A stretch of DNA of 17,209 nt from an uncultured Muribaculaceae bacterium (GTDB lineage: Bacteria > Bacteroidota > Bacteroidia > Bacteroidales > Muribaculaceae): contig CAKUKR010000051.1 of NCBI GenBank assembly GCA_934663645.1, positions 1-17,209 of the forward strand. Direction: 5' to 3'. Positions within the stretch are counted from its first letter, which is position 1; every line of letters begins with the position of its first letter. Below the pieces are notes generated by a model. It saw only the letters and a program-made list of their open reading frames with translations. It did not search any database and was not told where the DNA came from. The translations under genes were made by a program, and so were the position numbers. Shown one piece after another: positions 14,889-17,209 of the stretch.

Positions 14889-16049
14889 ATGAATCTCACC
14901 CGCAAAATCGTATTGGCCTCCGCAGCCGCCCTCGTGGCTACGCTCACTGTAGTGGCGCAGGTAGAATCTGCCGGCGGCGTGCGTAAACGCTCCGAGAACG
15001 ACCGTAAGAAGAAAGCCGAAAGCGGCCCGGTGATAACCGATCGCATGCAGTCATTCTTCGAGAACAAGGAACCGCATGATGCCGACATGGCATATATGCG
15101 CGAGATTTACCGCCAGATTGACCTCACCAACGAAGCCAATACCCCACTCTATTACCCGGAAGATGTCACCGACGGACAGGAAAACCTGTTCCGCCTGATT
15201 CTGCGCCTGGTGGTCGAGGGTCGCATCCCGGCTTACGAATACCTCGACGGCAGAGAGGTGTTCTCCGACCAGTACAAGGTCAAGGTGGGCGATATGCTCG
15301 ACCGCTTCGACATTTACTACACAAAGGGGAACGGCTCGACCGAGAAGAACCCGAAATACGAGATTGCGGAGGCAGACGTGCCGACAGCGCAGGTGCTCAA
15401 CTACTACATCATCGAGAAATGGGAGTTTGACCGCCGCTCAAACAGCATGAAGACCCGCGTTGAGGCCATTTGCCCTGTCCTCAACAAGATAGGCGATTTC
15501 GGCGGCGAAACACGCTACCCGATGTTCTGGGTCAAGTTTGACGCGCTCCGCCCATGGCTCGCGCAGCAGTACATCTTCCTTACCGATGACAACAACCTGC
15601 CGCAATACAGCCTTGACGACTATTTCAACCTTGGCATGTACAAGGGCGACATATACAAGACCAAGAACCTGCGTAACCTGTCGATGGTGCAGATGTTCCC
15701 CGATGACGACGACCGCAAGGCGGCGCAGGACAGCATCGACCGCCGTCTGCGCTCATTCGGCAAGAACCTGTGGGTACCCACTCGCGAGGAATACCTCGCC
15801 CAGCGTGAGGCAGAGGAGGCTCGTGCCGCCGCGCTTGCCGCCGGCGATACTATCCCCGAGCACAAGACAGAGGTGGCAGAGGGTGATGCCAGCGAAAGCA
15901 AAACCTCCTCAGTGCGCAAGAACAAACGCGCCAAGAAGAGCAGCTCCAATAACAAGAAGCCGAAACAGCCCAAGCAGGCAAAGGTGAAGCAGTCCTCCTC
16001 GTCCTCAAATTCCAACGCAGTCAAATCCGTGCGTCGCCGCAAACGCTGA
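14889..16049 (+). CDS. gldN: Type IX secretion ring protein GldN/PorN with a basic C-terminal tail (386 aa)
   Basis: GldN/PorN is a periplasmic protein that joins the GldK lipoprotein in the T9SS ring and contacts the GldM rod. A signal peptide covers 1-24. The family core includes DADMAYMREIYRQIDLTNEA, NTPLYYPEDVTDGQENLFRL, IPAYEYLDGREVFSD, LNYYIIEKWEFDRRSNSMKT and PVLNKIGDFGGETRYPMFWV, ending near FGKNLWVPTREEYL at about residue 302. From about 320 to 386 the sequence changes to a low-complexity Lys/Ser/Asn/Arg tail (KRAKKSSSNNKKPKQPKQAK, ending VKSVRRRKR), which I do not associate with the family core. The gene starts 55 bp after gldM, a larger gap than elsewhere in the operon, and is followed by the operon's terminator. 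Confidence 0.95.
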   Translation: MNLTRKIVLASAAALVATLTVVAQVESAGGVRKRSENDRKKKAESGPVITDRMQSFFENKEPHDADMAYMREIYRQIDLTNEANTPLYYPEDVTDGQENLFRLILRLVVEGRIPAYEYLDGREVFSDQYKVKVGDMLDRFDIYYTKGNGSTEKNPKYEIAEADVPTAQVLNYYIIEKWEFDRRSNSMKTRVEAICPVLNKIGDFGGETRYPMFWVKFDALRPWLAQQYIFLTDDNNLPQYSLDDYFNLGMYKGDIYKTKNLRNLSMVQMFPDDDDRKAAQDSIDRRLRSFGKNLWVPTREEYLAQREAEEARAAALAAGDTIPEHKTEVAEGDASESKTSSVRKNKRAKKSSSNNKKPKQPKQAKVKQSSSSSNSNAVKSVRRRKR

Positions 16050-16070
16050 CGCTCTGGTCTTTAACATTTC

Positions 16071-16107
16071 AGCGAGGATGCACCATGTGTGGCGCATCCT
16101 CGCTTTT
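16071..16107 (+). terminator. Intrinsic terminator of the type IX secretion operon
   Basis: AGCGAGGATGC (16071-16081) pairs perfectly with GCATCCTCGCT (16094-16104) over 11 bp around a 12-nt loop, and TTTT (16104-16107) follows directly. It lies 21 bp after the gldN stop. Confidence 0.85.
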
Positions 16108-16120
16108 GATTGCGCAGCAG

Positions 16121-16216
16121 GGTAGGGATTTGGCGTACTGTGTCTGCTTGAACGTGCAGCATATCAACAACATACATTCTAGCAGCCCTTCGGACACGGC
16201 ACGCCGTGTCCCTACC
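16121..16216. repeat. REPIN-like inverted pair of short palindromic elements
   Basis: The right element (16192-16216) is a compact hairpin: GGACACGGC, a 2-nt centre, then GCCGTGTCC followed by CTACC. Its reverse complement, read as GGTAGGGA-CAC-GGCGT-GCC-GTGTC-C, aligns with the left element at 16121-16145 (GGTAGGGA-TTT-GGCGT-ACT-GTGTC-T) at 19 of 25 positions. The two are thus diverged copies in inverted orientation, 46 bp apart, as in REP doublets (REPINs). No transposase of the REP-associated type is in the window. That this is a dispersed family is inference. Confidence 0.5.
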
Positions 16217-16298
16217 ATGACAACACATTCAATCTCCTGTTTCGGACGGCTGCAAAAGTCATAATGACCATGCCGCTAAATACGCTTGCTTATTATTC

Positions 16299-16385
16299 CT
16301 GCAATTTGTATATATTACAACCATGGTATCAACAGTCGTTGCGCAGCCATGAAAGCAAATTGCAGCCGATAATGTGCGATTATCG
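16299..16385. repeat. Inverted repeat and hairpin, possible structured RNA
   Basis: CTGCAATTTG (16299-16308) is the exact reverse complement of CAAATTGCAG (16356-16365). Directly after it, CGATAAT (16367-16373) pairs with ATTATCG (16379-16385) around 5 nt. The two helices would stack end to end in a transcript from either strand. No promoter or terminator is clearly attached, so this is only a structural observation. Confidence 0.4.
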
Positions 16386-16492
16386 CTTGTCGTATGGGTA
16401 TTTGGCTTGCATTTCAGTGCAACAGATGTGAAACAACGCGAGGCTGAATTTGCGATGAAATGACTGGCGGCTTCATTTTTATCTCAAAAATA

Positions 16493-16524
16493 TTTGTGTG
16501 TCTCGATTTTAATCAATAACTTTG
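16493..16524 (+). promoter_or_regulatory. Near-perfect Bacteroidota promoter of the small exported protein gene
   Basis: TTTG at 16493-16496, a 20-bp spacer and TAACTTTG at 16517-16524 match the Bacteroidota consensus at both boxes. Transcription would start near 16530, about 19 nt before the ATG at 16549. The leader (TAACTAAATAAAATCATC) is AT-rich and has no Shine-Dalgarno sequence, which is typical of well-expressed genes in this phylum. Confidence 0.8.
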
Positions 16525-16548
16525 CCGCATTAACTAAATAAAATCATC

Positions 16549-16761
16549 ATGAAGAAACCTCTATTGTTTCTGCTGGTGGCGGCAGTGTCGCTCGCAGCAT
16601 CAGCGCAAGTTCGCGTCGATTCGCTGAACCGGCTGGTGCTTGGCAATGACGGCTGCGCTAAGGCCGGCGGCAAACTGCGTGTCGAGGCTCACGACGTTCA
16701 GTTTGGTTCAGGCTTCATAGTCGAACCCGGCGGAACGATAGACATACAAATCAAGAAATAA
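16549..16761 (+). CDS. Small exported protein of unknown function (70 aa)
   Basis: A clear signal peptide (MKKPLLFLLVAAVSLAASAQ) leaves a mature chain of about 50 residues. This is mostly short beta segments and glycines: VRVDSLNRLVLG, then KLRVEAHDVQFGSGFIVEPG and GTIDIQIKK. The Gly-rich strand pattern ending FIVEPGGTIDI resembles the small coathanger-like stacks seen in some Bacteroidota surface proteins, but the match is loose and gives no function. It has one cysteine (CAKAGG) and no lipobox. The strong promoter suggests real, possibly abundant expression. It precedes another exported protein in the same direction with a 96-bp gap containing a hairpin. It is too short to carry a canonical T9SS C-terminal sorting domain, so it is probably periplasmic or outer-membrane associated. 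Confidence 0.75.
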   Translation: MKKPLLFLLVAAVSLAASAQVRVDSLNRLVLGNDGCAKAGGKLRVEAHDVQFGSGFIVEPGGTIDIQIKK

Positions 16762-16784
16762 CAAACAGAGGCGTATCGGATTAT

Positions 16785-16823
16785 ATTCAGGCAGAGAGGG
16801 CAACAATCCTTCTCCGCCTGAAT
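16785..16823 (+). other. Hairpin between the two exported-protein genes
   Basis: ATTCAGGC (16785-16792) pairs with GCCTGAAT (16816-16823). After one A-C mismatch the stem continues for seven more pairs, one of them G-T, around a 7-nt loop. No T run follows on the plus strand (AAAACATC), so it is not a standard intrinsic terminator. A processing or attenuation element that sets the ratio of the two gene products is possible. Confidence 0.5.
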
Positions 16824-16857
16824 AAAACATCAATTACACCATTCAAATGCAATACCA

Positions 16858-17209
16858 ATGAAAATAATCAAAATAACAGCATTGTTGATTGCAATGCTCT
16901 GCACGGCAATTGCCGCTTCGGCTGCAAAGCCGTTTGTGAGGGAAGGCAAGTACTGGAAACATTCGATATCCACAGATTGGATAAGCAATTGGAGTTTCAC
17001 CGAAAACACCATGTACTTCGGGTCTCCTGAAGAACTGTACGGCAAGACATACTTCCCGGTAAAAGCAACAGAAACCGACGAGGTATATGCTTATATGCGG
17101 CAGGACGGCGGCAAGGTCTACATACTCGTTGACGGCTCAATTTATGAACAGCTGTATTACTATCAAGACGACACCGAGGTCACGCTTGCGCCGGGAGACG
17201 AGGTTCTGG
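16858..17209 (+). CDS. Exported protein of unknown function, N-terminal fragment
   Basis: The ATG at 16858 opens a frame that stays open to the window's end (117 codons). A signal peptide is visible (MKIIKITALLIAMLCTAIAA, then SAAKPFV). The mature part begins REGKYWKHSISTDWISNWSF and continues with YFGSPEELYGKTYFPVKATE, DEVYAYMRQDGGKVYILVDG and EQLYYYQDDTEVTLAPGDEV. The pattern of a V/F-R-E-G-K-x-W opening, G-K-T-Y, then Y-M-R-Q-x-x-G-K-V-Y is one I recall from uncharacterised gut Bacteroidales secreted proteins, some of which end in T9SS sorting domains. The C-terminus that would decide this is missing. No separate promoter is seen between it and the 70-residue gene, so cotranscription is likely. 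Confidence 0.75.
   Translation, partial: MKIIKITALLIAMLCTAIAASAAKPFVREGKYWKHSISTDWISNWSFTENTMYFGSPEELYGKTYFPVKATETDEVYAYMRQDGGKVYILVDGSIYEQLYYYQDDTEVTLAPGDEVL

Larger units (their letters stand above)
16108..16492. other. Non-coding intergenic stretch, AT-richer than its surroundings
   Basis: No credible coding frame exists here on either strand. It contains an inverted pair of REP-like palindromes (16121-16216), a short palindrome GTCAT-A-ATGAC (16258-16268) and a 10-bp inverted repeat with an adjacent hairpin (16299-16385). Base composition changes abruptly from the GC-rich gldN gene to AT-rich sequence that continues into the promoter at 16493-16524. Confidence 0.7.

Noticed and set aside
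16121..16216. Remnant of a CRISPR array or insertion-sequence end
   Set aside because: There are only two diverged inverted copies, with no regular spacer series, no target-site duplication that I can see and no transposase fragment nearby.
16785..16823. Intrinsic terminator after the 70-residue gene
   Set aside because: The stem is strong, but no T run follows on the plus strand, so I list it only as a hairpin.

Overview
The window looks like a chromosomal segment from a GC-rich member of the Bacteroidota, most likely order Bacteroidales. The evidence is a type IX secretion (Por/Gld) core cluster, promoters of the Bacteroidota form (TTG/TTTG, about 20 bp, TAnnTTTG), almost no Shine-Dalgarno sequences, and the block dut / TPR protein / DUF4292 / EnvC-like protein, which I recall as typical of Bacteroidales. 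A Muribaculaceae-like gut bacterium would fit, but that family assignment is inference. I see no rRNA, tRNA, CRISPR array, insertion sequence or prophage.

Left half, minus strand (8484 down to 1). Reading in the direction of transcription: a family 2 glycosyltransferase (8484-7720), an AraC-type regulator with its own promoter (7661-6783), dUTPase (6744-6298), a TPR protein with a probable TTG start (6254-4434), an exported DUF4292 protein (4418-3606), an EnvC-like coiled-coil/LytM protein with a degenerate active site (3598-2120), a FemAB/GNAT-like acyltransferase (2132-1170), a second family 2 glycosyltransferase (1173-157) and the N-terminus of a polysaccharide flippase (188-1, cut by the window edge). 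From dut onward the genes are tightly spaced or overlapping and read as one operon that joins nucleotide-pool sanitation to envelope biogenesis, cell-wall remodelling and surface-glycan assembly.

Middle (about 8485-8975). A divergent promoter region separates the glycosyltransferase from a 55-residue 2[4Fe-4S] ferredoxin on the plus strand. The ferredoxin has a near-consensus Bacteroidota promoter, a leader hairpin, and a strong GC-rich hairpin after the stop codon.

Right half, plus strand (8976-16049). One probable operon holds a PorT-like barrel, PorP/SprF, GldK (PorK lipoprotein), GldL and GldM (the inner-membrane motor pair) and GldN (PorN), closed by a clear intrinsic terminator at 16071-16107. 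This is the trans-envelope core that energises and scaffolds type IX secretion. The outer-membrane translocon (Sov/SprA) and the attachment-complex proteins are not in this window.

Right end (16108-17209). A 440-bp non-coding stretch, visibly more AT-rich than the rest, contains a degenerate inverted pair of REP-like palindromes and several hairpins. After a near-perfect promoter come a 70-residue exported protein and the start of another exported protein of unknown function, which runs off the window.

Overall this is mostly ordinary core-genome content. The points most worth a second look are the REPIN-like element and neighbouring structured region, the small secreted protein behind a strong promoter, the basic serine/lysine tail on GldN, and the EnvC-like protein that has lost most LytM metal ligands.
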